A stretch of DNA of 64,000 nucleotides, taken from NCBI RefSeq assembly GCF_900155935.1, contig NZ_FTLW01000001.1, forward strand, positions 372,001 through 436,000, written 5' to 3'. This stretch comes from Solilutibacter tolerans (lineage in GTDB: Bacteria; Pseudomonadota; Gammaproteobacteria; Xanthomonadales; Xanthomonadaceae). Positions 41,001 to 49,454 of this stretch are shown here, in pieces. Every line of letters starts with the position of its first letter. The first letter of the stretch is position 1. Below the pieces are notes generated by a model. The model was not told the DNA's origin, did not search any database, and saw nothing but the letters and a program-made list of their open reading frames with translations. Position numbers and translations under genes: made by a program.

Positions 41001-41667
41001 CCGCGACAACATGCGTCAGTTCCTGAAGTACGAGCTGGATCGTTACCTTGGCGCACGTGGCGCGGAACGTCTGGAAGAACAGCCGCTGTACCGCGTCGAA
41101 AACCAGCAATACATCCATTACGAGAAGGGCTCGCTGGTCTTCTACCGACTGCGTGACGAGCTGGGCGAAGCCAAGCTCAATCGCGCCATCAAGCGCTTCC
41201 TCGACAAGCACAAGTTCGGGGCGGTGCCGTATCCGACCACGCTCGACTTCCTCAAGGAAATTCGCGCCGAGGCCACGCCTGCGCAGCAGCAACTCATCAC
41301 CGACCTGTTCGAGAAAATCAGCTTCTATGACAACCGGGTGGTAGAGGCGACGGCGAAGAAGCGCCCCGATGGCCAATACGACGTCACCCTGAAGCTGCAT
41401 GCCGACAAGCGTTACGCGGACGGGCAGGGCAAGGAAACCGCCGGCCAGCTGGATGATTGGGTGGACATCGGCGTGTTTGCCAAAGGCAAGACCGACAAGG
41501 AAAGGGACCAGCGCGTGCTGTACCTCAAGCGTCACCACATCACTCAGGCCAATCCGGAGCTGACGGTCACGGTGGACGCGCTGCCGATCGAAGCCGGCTT
41601 CGACCCCTATAACAAGCTGATCGACCGGGTGTCTTCGGACAATCGGAAGAAGGTGACGCTGCGCTGA
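38092..41667 (+). CDS. ABC-2 permease fused to M1-family aminopeptidase
   Basis: A 1191-residue fusion. Residues about 1-600 hold two sets of about six membrane helices (MITEIFRFELREQFRSPLFWIVAVLFPLLG; STPIKPRQYLAGRLGA; a second half from about 300), typical of an ABC-2 permease. Residues about 620-1191 are an M1 (gluzincin) peptidase domain with HEIAHQWWAHQ (about 929) and the third zinc ligand in SESLAQYSAL. The GAMEN substrate motif is not recognisable; FANTIPYSESVGF occupies its place. The peptidase is expected outside the cytoplasm. Such fusions occur in Xanthomonadaceae and Bacteroidota, with unknown substrate. Confidence 0.93.
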   Translation: MITEIFRFELREQFRSPLFWIVAVLFPLLGFALMSLEAASLIGGMGNIHRNAPTAIVAAMTTLTLFGLLMVTMLVSAALLRDFDQNTAELYFSTPIKPRQYLAGRLGAVLAASFAIYVLLAFAMYVAQFMPWIDASQLGPKSLGPYMWSLAVMVLPNLLFTGMLLALLAVVTRSILWVYIGVLGFITLWAVSQGLLSNVDNVWLVSLMEPLGIRAFGRTIRYWSAAERNTLLPPLTGYLLGNRALWLGVSVLLAGAVFALFRTERTGSGRGWRKRKRAHVPMVALPAKPLPRVQPSFRPSTGLSQLWKQLRFDVSSVMKGIPLIVMLLFGLANFIGSSTNMQSMYGTAIHPVSSAMASLLQNSYSFLLIIVVLFYAGELVFKERQAKMQDVTDAMPVPNWMPMLSKLLALLCVIVLFQSIGMLAGMLMQLAKGHIALEPLTWAKILLTGCVPFVLMGGLAFAAQVITNNKFAGYGVIVLVLIAQAAFGALGFEHNLYNFGSWPNAPWSDMNGFGHFLRGQFAFQGYWLVFMGALLLLAAAFWVRGVDGGLRQRLRVAGERLRGPLGIATVSAFALFAAIGGWLYWNTNVLNEYRSSDDVEDLQERYERDFRKYENLPQPKVLSSNVDVDLWPEKQSMQAEGRWRIVNPHATPISDIHVQMGDFRDLVSIDFGGQVLKLDDKALNYRIYRLDKPMQPGEEREMRFRVNYHPRGITNATAQTQLVENGSFFNSRLFPQFGYDPGDELQDKNERRKRGLGEPRRMAKLEDVSARQRNYLTDDADWIDFATTICTAPDQVALAPGYLKREFKREGRRCFSYEMDQPMLDFYAYLSARWQVKRGTYKDIPIEVYFDPRHGYNVDRMIEAVQKSLAYYEANFGPYQHRQVRIIEFPRYASFAQAFANTIPYSESVGFIADVRDRNEVDYVFYITAHEIAHQWWAHQVIGADVQGATVMSESLAQYSALMVMEKEYGRDNMRQFLKYELDRYLGARGAERLEEQPLYRVENQQYIHYEKGSLVFYRLRDELGEAKLNRAIKRFLDKHKFGAVPYPTTLDFLKEIRAEATPAQQQLITDLFEKISFYDNRVVEATAKKRPDGQYDVTLKLHADKRYADGQGKETAGQLDDWVDIGVFAKGKTDKERDQRVLYLKRHHITQANPELTVTVDALPIEAGFDPYNKLIDRVSSDNRKKVTLR

Positions 41668-41707
41668 GCGCGCCGGGGTGGCGGGCACATGAATGGGGGA
41701 AACCCTG

Positions 41708-41926
41708 TACAATGCCCGCCATCAGCGCACGGCCGGTCCGTTTTCCACGGCAGCCCGCTCTTGGCCTTCTCGGCCATCGGCCTCTCCCGCACGTCTTTCG
41801 TTGCGCTGGCACACCCGGCCTTCCGGCCTTGGTGTCACCCCGTTACTCGCAGCGCGGCATGGAAAGCTCCGGGTAAGCCCTGCATCCCATTTTGGGATGC
41901 GGTGACTCGTTACCTTGGAGTTCCCA
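41708..41926 (+). promoter_or_regulatory. Promoter and long structured leader of the DEAD-box helicase gene
   Basis: A -10-like TACAAT is at 41708-41713, with no good -35. If transcription starts near 41720, the leader is about 205 bases. It contains a perfect hairpin GCATCCCA/TGGGATGC (41882-41900) inside a larger pairing GGTAA...TTACC that closes just before the GGAG ribosome-binding site. GGCC-rich repeats lie upstream. No credible gene lies in this 259-base gap. Confidence 0.45.
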
Positions 41927-43270
41927 ATGACGTTCGAAACCCTCGGGCTTTCGCCCGCCGTGTTGCGTGCGCTGGCTGATGCCGGCTACGACACCCCGAC
42001 CCCGATCCAGCAGCAGGCCATTCCGCTCGTGCTTGCTGGCCATGACCTGCTCGGCGCTGCCCAGACCGGCACCGGCAAGACTGCCGCGTTTGGTTTGCCG
42101 ATGCTGCAGCGCCTGGCCAAGCAGACCCCGCCCAAGGGGCCGCGCAAGCCGCGCGCGCTGGTGTTGGTACCCACGCGCGAACTCGCCGTGCAGGTCGCCG
42201 ACAACCTGAAAATCTATGCGCGTCATTTGCGCCTCAACGTGACGATGCTGTTTGGCGGCGTCGGCATGCAGCCGCAGATCGATGCCCTGCATCGCGGCGT
42301 GGACGTGCTGGTCGCGTGCCCGGGCCGTTTGCTTGACCACATGGAGCGCGGCACTGCCAAGCTCGACGCGATCGAGGTGTTGGTGATGGACGAAGCCGAC
42401 CGCATGTTGGACATGGGCTTCTTGCCCGCGATGAAGCGCATCCTCAATCGCCTGCCGGCCAACCGTCAGTCGTTGATGTTCTCGGCCACGTTCGAGCCGC
42501 GCATCAAGGCGTTGGCGCTGGATTACCTGCGCAATCCGCAAGAAGTGCAGGTAGCCACGCAAAACGCCATCGCCGACACCATCGTGCACCGCGTGCACCC
42601 GGTCGATTCGAAGAAGAAGCGTGATCTCTTGGTTGAAATCCTGGCCGAGCGCCATACCGACCGCGTCCTGATCTTCGGCAAGACCAAACATGGCTGTAAC
42701 CGTCTGGCCGAGCAGCTGGAAGCCGCCGGTTTGCCGGCGCTCGCCATCCACGGCAACAAGAGCCAAGCCGCGCGCCAGAAGGCATTGGATGCGTTCAAGT
42801 CGGGTCGCACTCGCATCCTGGTCGCGACCGACGTGGCCGCGCGTGGCCTCGACATCCCGGCGCTGCCGCTGGTGATCAACCATGACTTGCCGATGGTGGC
42901 GGAAGACTACGTGCATCGCATCGGTCGCACCGGTCGCAATGGCATGGACGGCGAAGCGCTGTCGCTGGTCTCGCCGGAAGAAGGCGCATTGCTGCGCCAG
43001 ATCCAGCGCCTGCTCAAGGCCGACATCACCATCGAAAACGTGAAGGGCTTTGAGCTGGGCCGCCAGCTGCGTCTCGATGTGCCGATGCCGTCGAATGGCG
43101 GTCGTCGTTCGCAGGGCAATTCGCGTGGTGGCCAGCAGACGCCGCGCAAGCCCGGCGGCGCGAAGCCGGCGCATCGTCCGCACGGCAAGCCTCAGGCCGC
43201 CGGTGCCAAGGCGCATGCCGGCCCGAAGCCAGCGCAGCGTCGTCGTCCGCGTCCGGCCGCCTCGGCTTGA
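41927..43270 (+). CDS. rhlE: DEAD-box ATP-dependent RNA helicase, RhlE type
   Basis: A 447-residue RNA helicase. Motifs in order: F and Q motif (TPIQQQAIPL), AQTGTGKTAAF (I), PTRELAVQ (Ia), TPGR-equivalent CPGRLLD (Ib), VMDEADRMLDMGF (II), SATF (III), ILVATDVAARGLDI (V) and HRIGRTGR (VI). A basic Gly/Arg/Pro tail of about 80 residues ends in RRRPRPAASA and would bind RNA. The start at 41927 has GGAG seven bases before it; an in-frame ATG at 41915 is less likely. The long leader suggests post-transcriptional control, possibly cold- or self-regulated (inference). Confidence 0.95.
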   Translation: MTFETLGLSPAVLRALADAGYDTPTPIQQQAIPLVLAGHDLLGAAQTGTGKTAAFGLPMLQRLAKQTPPKGPRKPRALVLVPTRELAVQVADNLKIYARHLRLNVTMLFGGVGMQPQIDALHRGVDVLVACPGRLLDHMERGTAKLDAIEVLVMDEADRMLDMGFLPAMKRILNRLPANRQSLMFSATFEPRIKALALDYLRNPQEVQVATQNAIADTIVHRVHPVDSKKKRDLLVEILAERHTDRVLIFGKTKHGCNRLAEQLEAAGLPALAIHGNKSQAARQKALDAFKSGRTRILVATDVAARGLDIPALPLVINHDLPMVAEDYVHRIGRTGRNGMDGEALSLVSPEEGALLRQIQRLLKADITIENVKGFELGRQLRLDVPMPSNGGRRSQGNSRGGQQTPRKPGGAKPAHRPHGKPQAAGAKAHAGPKPAQRRRPRPAASA

Positions 43271-43294
43271 TCGGCACGCAGCATCGCGCCACAA

Positions 43295-43320
43295 AAAACG
43301 CCGGCTTCTGCCGGCGTTTT
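43295..43320. terminator. Terminator between rhlE and DUF885 genes
   Basis: AAAACGCCGGC and GCCGGCGTTTT form an 11-bp stem around TTCT, flanked by A and T runs. It is shared by convergent genes. Confidence 0.9.
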
Positions 43321-43342
43321 CTTTTCAGGGGGATGTCGAATC

Positions 43343-45169
43343 TCAGCCTTTCGATGCGATCCAGCGGTCGATCTTCGCTTCCAGCACGTCGAGCGGCAGC
43401 GAACCATCCTTCAACACTTCGGCATGGAATTCGCGCGGGTCGAAGCGTTCGCCCAGCTTCGCCTGCGCACGCTTTTTCAGCTCCTGCATCTTCAACTCGC
43501 CAATCTTGTAAGCGAGCGCCTGCCCCGGCCAGGCGATGTAGCGCTCGGCTTCGGCGGTTGCCTGCGTTTCGCTTTCGGCGGAGTTGTCGAGCATGTACTT
43601 GATCACTTGCTCGCGTGTCCAGTTCTTGCTGTGCAGACCGGTGTCCGTGACCAGGCGAATCGCGCGCCAGAGTTCGTTCTGCTTGTAGCCAAAGTAATCG
43701 TACGGGTCGGTGTAGACACCCAGCGCCTTGCCGAGGGATTCCGCGTACAGGCCCCAGCCTTCGATGTAGGCCGTTTGTCCACCGAAGCGACGGAAGGCCG
43801 GCAGGCCCTTCAATTCCTGTTGCAGGGCGATCTGGAAATGGTGGCCGGGCACGGCTTCGTGCAGATACAGATCTTCGGCATCCCAACGCTTGCGCGTCGG
43901 CAAGTCATAAGTGTTGACGTAGAAGATGCCGGGGCGCGTGCCGTCTTCGCTCGGGCCTTGGTAGGAGCCACCGGCCGCGGATTTGGCGCGGTAGGCCTCG
44001 ACCGGACGGATCTCGAAGCCCGCCTTCGGCAGCAGCGAAAACTGCTCGCGCACGCGCTGGTCGATCTTTGCTTCCAGCCCGCGGTAGTGCTTGAGCAGTT
44101 CTTCTTCCGATGCGTACTCAAAGCGCTTGTCGGTGCGCATGAAGGTGAAGAACTCCTGCAGCGATCCCTTGAAGCCGACGTCCTTCATCACCTGGCGGAT
44201 GTCGCCATGGATGCGCGCGACTTCGTCCAGGCCGATCTGGTGGATCTCGGCAGGCGTGAGGTTGGTCGTCGTGGTCTGGCGCACGTTGAAGGCGTACCAG
44301 TCGGCGCCATCGGGTAGCTTGTCCATGCCAACGCTCTGGCGCGTGGCAGGCAGGTACTCGTTGTTGATGAAGTCGCGCAGTTTCTTGAACGAAGGCAGCA
44401 TCCCGCCATTGATCATCGTGCGGTAGGCATCCGTCAGGCGGGCCTTGTCGGCGGCGCTGAAATCCGCCGGCATCGATTGGATCGGCCCCCAAAACAGGGT
44501 GTCTTCCGCCTTGGGTTTGAGCAAGGCATCGATCTGCGGCACCACCTTCACCATCAACGCGCGCGGCTGCACCACGCCTGCCCTCATGCCTTCGCGCATG
44601 TTGTCGATGGCGCTATCCACTAATACCGGGAACTGACCGCCACGGGCCAGCCAGTTGTCGTAATCCTTCACCGTCTTGAACGGTTGCGCGCCCGTACCCG
44701 AACCGAGCATGGCCGCATACGTGACGATGCTGCCCATCTGGTTGACCGGCATCATCCAACCGGGGAAACGTTCGCCCGCCAGTCCGTCCTTGGCTTCGTT
44801 GACGAAAATTTCGTAACTGACGAGGTCCTGGCCCTGCAAGCCGTCGGGACCGATGGCCTCGACGCGCGACAGCCAACGCTGGGTAAAGGCGCGGGCCTCG
44901 TCGCGGAATGCCTTCGTGTAGAAATTCGGCATCTGGTCGTTGTAGCGATTGTCGCCCTGGAACGTGGCCTGCACCGGATTCATCTTCAGCACTTCTTCCC
45001 AGTACTCGGCGTAGAGCTTGTCCAGCTGCGCGGCCTTGTCGGTGGCCGGTGCGGTCGATGACGAGGCCGACGGCATGGTGCCGGATTCAGAGGCGGGCAG
45101 GGTGGCGCAGCCCGCACTCGCCAAGGCGAGGGAAACGGCTAACGGTAGGATCAATGGACGCAACGACAT
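43343..45169 (-). CDS. DUF885-family lipoprotein, probable metallopeptidase
   Basis: A 608-residue protein with a type II signal (LALASAGC, Cys 21) and a low-complexity Ser/Ala linker. The DUF885 domain has LYAEYWEEVLKMNPVQATFQGDNRYND near the N-terminus. The zinc-type motif is YLHEAVPGHHFQ (about 435), with GWGLYAESLGKALG and QALAYKIGELKM downstream, as in DUF885 proteins, which are distant relatives of M32/thermolysin-type carboxypeptidases. It is expected at a membrane outside the cytoplasm. It stands alone with a terminator after it. The peptidase activity is inferred from the HExxxGH motif. Confidence 0.9.
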   Translation of the reverse strand: MSLRPLILPLAVSLALASAGCATLPASESGTMPSASSSTAPATDKAAQLDKLYAEYWEEVLKMNPVQATFQGDNRYNDQMPNFYTKAFRDEARAFTQRWLSRVEAIGPDGLQGQDLVSYEIFVNEAKDGLAGERFPGWMMPVNQMGSIVTYAAMLGSGTGAQPFKTVKDYDNWLARGGQFPVLVDSAIDNMREGMRAGVVQPRALMVKVVPQIDALLKPKAEDTLFWGPIQSMPADFSAADKARLTDAYRTMINGGMLPSFKKLRDFINNEYLPATRQSVGMDKLPDGADWYAFNVRQTTTTNLTPAEIHQIGLDEVARIHGDIRQVMKDVGFKGSLQEFFTFMRTDKRFEYASEEELLKHYRGLEAKIDQRVREQFSLLPKAGFEIRPVEAYRAKSAAGGSYQGPSEDGTRPGIFYVNTYDLPTRKRWDAEDLYLHEAVPGHHFQIALQQELKGLPAFRRFGGQTAYIEGWGLYAESLGKALGVYTDPYDYFGYKQNELWRAIRLVTDTGLHSKNWTREQVIKYMLDNSAESETQATAEAERYIAWPGQALAYKIGELKMQELKKRAQAKLGERFDPREFHAEVLKDGSLPLDVLEAKIDRWIASKG

Positions 45170-45246
45170 GGCAGGATTCCTCGCGAGTGAACCCCGAGTG
45201 TCCGTCAGTGCGGTGGGAGCGGCAAGTGACGGAAGTTGGGTGCCGC

Positions 45247-45915
45247 TCAGTCGACGCGCGGTGCCGGCGAGAACGGAATTTCCTCGGGCGACACCGCGCC
45301 GCCGGAGATGATGAAGCTCATCGCTTGGTCCACCGTCCAGTCGGTCATCGTCAGCTTCTCGACCGGGACGATTTCCAAATAGCCGGACGTCGGGTTGGGC
45401 GTGGTCGGGACATAGACGGCAGCGAGTTCGCGCCCGGTGCCGACTTCGCGCACCACCTTGGTGACGAAACCCAGTGTTTTCATGTCGGCATTCGGGAAAT
45501 CGATCAACACCACGCGCTGGCTGCCATCGGGCGAGGTTTGCAGGATGTCCAGCAGCTTGCGTGCGCTGCCGTACACGGTGTTCGCCAGCGGAATGCGTGC
45601 GATGAGGGCTTCGAACCAGCGCAGCAAGGTCTGGCCGACCACGCGCGTGGCGAGGATGCCGACCAGAAGGATGACGAGGATGGTGCCGACCAGCGCAATC
45701 GCGAAACGCGCCCAGGGATCGTCCACCCAGCCGAGCGTCTGCGGCCATTGCGCCGCGATGCTTGAAAGCAGCGGCTGTGCCCAAGGCTGGCTGACATCCG
45801 AGAGCATCACGAACACGAACCGCACCACGACCCAGGTCAGCCAGAGCGGCAGCAAGGTCAGGAGGCCGGTCAGGAACAAGCGGGCAAGGCGGGACTTGGG
45901 GGCGGGCGTGGCCAT
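45247..45915 (-). CDS. DUF502 membrane protein
   Basis: A 222-residue protein with two membrane helices (about 12-38, LFLTGLLTLLPLWLTWVVVRFVF; about 68-92, FAIALVGTILVILLVGILATRVVG). A conserved IPLANTVYGSARKLLDIL follows, then a soluble domain VVLIDFPNADMKTLGFVTK and VYVPTTPNPTSGYLEIVP. DUF502 is widespread, with no established function. It is monocistronic and divergent from the next gene by 78 bases. Confidence 0.93.
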   Translation of the reverse strand: MATPAPKSRLARLFLTGLLTLLPLWLTWVVVRFVFVMLSDVSQPWAQPLLSSIAAQWPQTLGWVDDPWARFAIALVGTILVILLVGILATRVVGQTLLRWFEALIARIPLANTVYGSARKLLDILQTSPDGSQRVVLIDFPNADMKTLGFVTKVVREVGTGRELAAVYVPTTPNPTSGYLEIVPVEKLTMTDWTVDQAMSFIISGGAVSPEEIPFSPAPRVD

Positions 45916-45993
45916 TTGAGCATTCTATGCGGTGGCCGCCGCGCAGTGACATCGGCAATACTCGGCTTGGGCAAGCAATCAGCGAGTGAGTGC

Positions 45994-47331
45994 ATGGAAA
46001 AGTGGTTCAGAGGGATCTTCGCCGGCGGTGGCATCGCGCTGCTCGTGCTCGCATTGGTGTGGGGAATGTCGAAGCTGATCGGTCCCAGCCGCATGGAGCG
46101 CGCGGCGTTGGCGACGATGTCGGAGCCGGTGCAGTTCACTGGCCGCAATGCCTATCCCGCGATCTGGCTGATGGATTACCCCGTGCCAGCAGCTGAAATG
46201 GATTCGGTGATGGCGGAGGATGTTCGGCGGGTGGCCGATGCGCCCCTGCAGACGCCTGATGGAAAATTTTCGGTGTCCACCGTGGTCGCGGCTGGGCGCT
46301 TTCAGTCCGATCAACCCGATCAGGCTGCGCGTGTGCGCTTGTGCAAGCCAAGCGAAGACTGCCTTGCGAAGGTGCGCGGTGATTTGACGGGCTTCGGAAA
46401 ATGGGTGGATCAACATGCCGCGTGGTTCGCACGCGCCGAGCTGGCCACGCATGCTGATCAACTGCGCAATCCGTTCCCGCCCCGTGTGGATATGCCGCTT
46501 CCGTCTTTCGTCTCGGTGTATGCCCCTGCCACCCAACTTGCCCTGCGCTTTGCACAGGGCGATCGTGAAGCGGCGATTTCATCGACCTGTCAGCTGATGG
46601 TGGATTGGCGGACATTGGGCGCGAATACCGACATGTTGATTGCCTGGGCCGTGGCCCGCGGATATGGCGCGGAAGGTTACGGAAAATTGCTGGCGCAGAT
46701 GTTGGCGGAGATGCCTGTTGACCAGCCGCTGCCTGCGGAATGTCGGGATGCGTTGACGCCACCCGCTGCCGCGGAAATTTCCATGTGTGCGGCGATGCGG
46801 GGTGAGTTCAATCACATCAGCCGGACGATGGCATCGATGATGGAAATCGAGTCACGAAAGAACGGGTTCAAGCAAAAGGTGTTCTTCGACGCAGACATGA
46901 CCAAGGCGATGACGGCGGTGCCGATGGCAAAGTATTGCGCCGAGGAGACGAATGCCGCGTTTGCTGCCGACAAGACGCCCGACCAGGCAGAGGAGCCTGG
47001 GATGTACAGGTTGCAGTGTGTATCGAATGCAATCGGCTGCATCTTGTCCCGCATTGCTGCGCCGGGCTACCAAGGCTTCGAGCTGGGGCATCGCGATGGG
47101 TTGGCGATGAAGCGTGCCTTGGCCGCACTGGCCTGGTGGCGCAATCAGCCTGATGGCTTGAGCGACCCTGCGGCGACCTTGGCAAGGATGCCGGCCGAGT
47201 ATCGCGCCGCCGCACATCCGCTTCGATTGAATGAGGATAAAACCGCGCTCATCCTGCCCAGGTTGCAGGACAAGAAGGAAGAGATGGTCTTGCCGTTGCC
47301 GGGCACGCGTATCCCGGCGATCACGCGCTGA
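45994..47331 (+). CDS. Membrane-anchored protein of unknown function
   Basis: A 445-residue protein starting MEKWFRGIFAGGG, with one N-terminal membrane segment (about 8-30, IALLVLALVWGM). The rest is soluble, helical and rich in Met and Cys (RLCKPSEDCLAKV, STCQLMVDWRTLGANTDMLIAWAVARGYGAEGY, RLQCVSNAIGCIL). No domain is recognised. The C-terminal half (LAMKRALAALAWWRN, LNEDKTALILPRLQDKKEEMVLPLPG) resembles loosely the pilin-independent hypothetical proteins found in Lysobacter genomes. Codon use looks normal for the window. It converges on DUF4442 with three bases between the stops. Confidence 0.8.
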   Translation: MEKWFRGIFAGGGIALLVLALVWGMSKLIGPSRMERAALATMSEPVQFTGRNAYPAIWLMDYPVPAAEMDSVMAEDVRRVADAPLQTPDGKFSVSTVVAAGRFQSDQPDQAARVRLCKPSEDCLAKVRGDLTGFGKWVDQHAAWFARAELATHADQLRNPFPPRVDMPLPSFVSVYAPATQLALRFAQGDREAAISSTCQLMVDWRTLGANTDMLIAWAVARGYGAEGYGKLLAQMLAEMPVDQPLPAECRDALTPPAAAEISMCAAMRGEFNHISRTMASMMEIESRKNGFKQKVFFDADMTKAMTAVPMAKYCAEETNAAFAADKTPDQAEEPGMYRLQCVSNAIGCILSRIAAPGYQGFELGHRDGLAMKRALAALAWWRNQPDGLSDPAATLARMPAEYRAAAHPLRLNEDKTALILPRLQDKKEEMVLPLPGTRIPAITR

Positions 47332-47334
47332 CGA

Positions 47335-47790
47335 TCAACGATCGCGCTTGCGGCGGATGTACAGCTGCTTGCGCACTTTCGCGACCACTTCGCCCTCGGC
47401 ATCGATCACATCGGTGTCGAACCAGCGCAGGACTTTGTCGCCGTTGGCGGCTGCCGCGATGACCTCTTTGATCACCGCATCACTCAGGTGGAATTCGGCA
47501 TGCACCGTGCTGCGACCGGGTTTGACGAATTCGATCTCGCCCGCCTTGTCCCAGACGATGTAGTCGCGCGGCAGGGCATGCAGCATCAACAGCATCCAGT
47601 AGGGATCGGTCATTGCGAACAGGCTGCCGCCAAATTGGGTGCCGACGTAGTTCCTATTCCACGGGCGAAGGCGCAGCTCCACACGGGCGCTGCGCCAGTC
47701 GGCGCCGATGTCGGTGACGTGGATGCCAGTGAACAGGAACGGCGGCCACAAGTTCATGCCGAAGCGCAGCAGGCGTGGGGTCATTTCCAT
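47335..47790 (-). CDS. DUF4442 hot-dog-fold protein, putative thioesterase
   Basis: A 151-residue hot-dog-fold protein: FTGIHVTDIGADWRSARVELRLRPWNRNYVGTQFGGSLFAMTDPYWMLLM is the typical helix-containing core of DUF4442 (YiiD C-terminal-like). It is probably an acyl-CoA thioesterase or related; the substrate is unknown. The start ATG 47790 (MEMTPRLLRFG) is preferred; a TTG at 47832 would add 14 residues. Confidence 0.85.
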   Translation of the reverse strand: MEMTPRLLRFGMNLWPPFLFTGIHVTDIGADWRSARVELRLRPWNRNYVGTQFGGSLFAMTDPYWMLLMLHALPRDYIVWDKAGEIEFVKPGRSTVHAEFHLSDAVIKEVIAAAANGDKVLRWFDTDVIDAEGEVVAKVRKQLYIRRKRDR

Positions 47791-47875
47791 CAGCAGAGAT
47801 CGGACGGGCGTCGCAGGGTGGAATCCAGACAATACGCATGCGAATGGTTGACCGCAAGCCCGGCCTGATTCGAAA

Positions 47876-48754
47876 TCAGCTCAGCAGCAAAGCCGACATC
47901 TGGCGGCGGTACTTCGACACCAGGTCTTCGTCGTCGAGGATGCGGAAGGCATCGATCAGTGTGGTGCGCGGCAGACCGTTCTCGTATTGGCGGTCACGAC
48001 GCAACATCTCGATGAATTGCTGCAGGCCGGATTCGGCATCGCCCGAGACCAGTTCGTGGACGCCCAACAGGTGCCGTGCCTTCAAATCATCCGGGTTACT
48101 GGCGATGGCTGCCTGCAGCACTTCACGTGGCGGGGCGTCTTTCAGTAGCGAGGCAAAGCCCAAGCGTGCGCGTGCCTTGACCGCGCGATCATCGGTGCTG
48201 AGGTTTGCGGGCAGGCCGTCCAGCAATTGCTCTGCCTCAGGCGCAGCGCCCGTGGCCAGAAGTGCGAGGGCGAGATCGAGCTTGTGTTCGGCCTTGTCGG
48301 GCTCGGCTTCCGCCAGCTTGCGCAGCCGCAGGACTTCTTCATGCGGGTCGGCGGGCGGTGTGGGTTCCGCCTCGGCATCATCCGCGCTGCCTTCGAGCGG
48401 GTGGATGTCATGGCCGGCCAGAAACTGGCGCAGCTCGCCTTCCGGCAATGCGCCAGGAAAACCATCGACCAGTTGGCCGCCCTTGACCAGCATCACCGTC
48501 GGCACCGAGCGGATCTGGAACGCGGCAGCGAGCTGCTGCTCCTGATCGACATCGACCTTGGCCAGGCGGAATGCGCCGCCGTAATCCGCGGCGAGCTTCT
48601 CGAGGATCGGGCCCAGCGTCTTGCAGGGACCACACCACGTCGCCCAGAAGTCCACCAGCACCGGGGTATCGACGGATGCACGAATGACGTCGGCCTCGAA
48701 GTTGGCGGCAGTGGCGTCGAAGACATGGGGCAGGGTGGTGGCGGAATCGGTCAT
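47876..48754 (-). CDS. cnoX: Thioredoxin-TPR co-chaperone, CnoX/YbbN type
   Basis: A 292-residue protein. A thioredoxin domain comes first (about 12-115) with an intact FWATWCGPCKTLGP active site. An acidic linker follows (ADDAEAEPTPPADPHEEV), then a TPR-like tail (about 150-290). The architecture is that of CnoX, which protects proteins during oxidative stress and hands them to DnaK or GroEL. Here both active-site cysteines are present. The start ATG 48754 (MTDSATTLPHVFD) is used. It is divergent from the DUF998 gene. Confidence 0.92.
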   Translation of the reverse strand: MTDSATTLPHVFDATAANFEADVIRASVDTPVLVDFWATWCGPCKTLGPILEKLAADYGGAFRLAKVDVDQEQQLAAAFQIRSVPTVMLVKGGQLVDGFPGALPEGELRQFLAGHDIHPLEGSADDAEAEPTPPADPHEEVLRLRKLAEAEPDKAEHKLDLALALLATGAAPEAEQLLDGLPANLSTDDRAVKARARLGFASLLKDAPPREVLQAAIASNPDDLKARHLLGVHELVSGDAESGLQQFIEMLRRDRQYENGLPRTTLIDAFRILDDEDLVSKYRRQMSALLLS

Positions 48755-48830
48755 GATGGCGTCCGGTTCAAAAGTGGATGCAAGGACAGATGGTGGCGCG
48801 AGGCATGTTTTGCAACCGTGAGCAGGCACG

Positions 48831-49454
48831 ATGAAGCGTTGGCCGGTGCTCGCATTGATCTTGGCGACAATTTCGATTGTCGGCGCTGCCTGGTATTTCG
48901 GCCATGGGGTGCAGGATTACCAGCACGCGCGTCATTCACTCGCCTCGCTGGGCGCGACGGGCGCGCCCGGATGGCGCATCGCCAACATGTTGTTGTTTGT
49001 GCTGCCCGGGGCGTTGATTGTGGCCGTCGCGTGGACGATGCGTGGTCGCTTGCCCGCAGGCGAAGCATGGCCGCTGCGTATCGCCTTGCAACTTGGTTTG
49101 CTGGCCGCGCTGGGTTACGCGCTGCAGGGACTGTGCAATCTGGACCCCACGCGTTTACCCGATGACGGCGCCAATCGCTGGCATGCCGCATCGTGGTTGC
49201 TTTGGTGGCTGACGCTTACCGTATCGACACTGTTGTTGGCCTTGCCGCGCGGCTTACCCAAGAGCTTGCGCATCGCCAGCTTCGCCATCGGGTTGCTGAT
49301 GCCATTAGCCATGTTGGGTCTGTTGCCGTTGTCGGTGGCGCTTGCGTATCGCATCGGCATCGCCGTGTGGTTGGGGTGGTGGCTCGCGGTGACGTTGGCG
49401 CTCAGCCGTGGCGAAGCTTCATCACCAGGATCGTCGCCGACAGCAGGAAGGTGA
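48831..49454 (+). CDS. DUF998-family membrane protein
   Basis: A 207-residue protein with about six membrane helices, including LALILATISIVGAAWYFG, IANMLLFVLPGALIVAVAW and LRIALQLGLLAALGYALQGL. The DUF998-type N-terminal HSLASLGATGAPGWRIANM pattern supports the family. Function is unknown. Its 3' end overlaps the convergent SemiSWEET gene by 53 bases, so antisense effects between the two transcripts are possible. Confidence 0.85.
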   Translation: MKRWPVLALILATISIVGAAWYFGHGVQDYQHARHSLASLGATGAPGWRIANMLLFVLPGALIVAVAWTMRGRLPAGEAWPLRIALQLGLLAALGYALQGLCNLDPTRLPDDGANRWHAASWLLWWLTLTVSTLLLALPRGLPKSLRIASFAIGLLMPLAMLGLLPLSVALAYRIGIAVWLGWWLAVTLALSRGEASSPGSSPTAGR

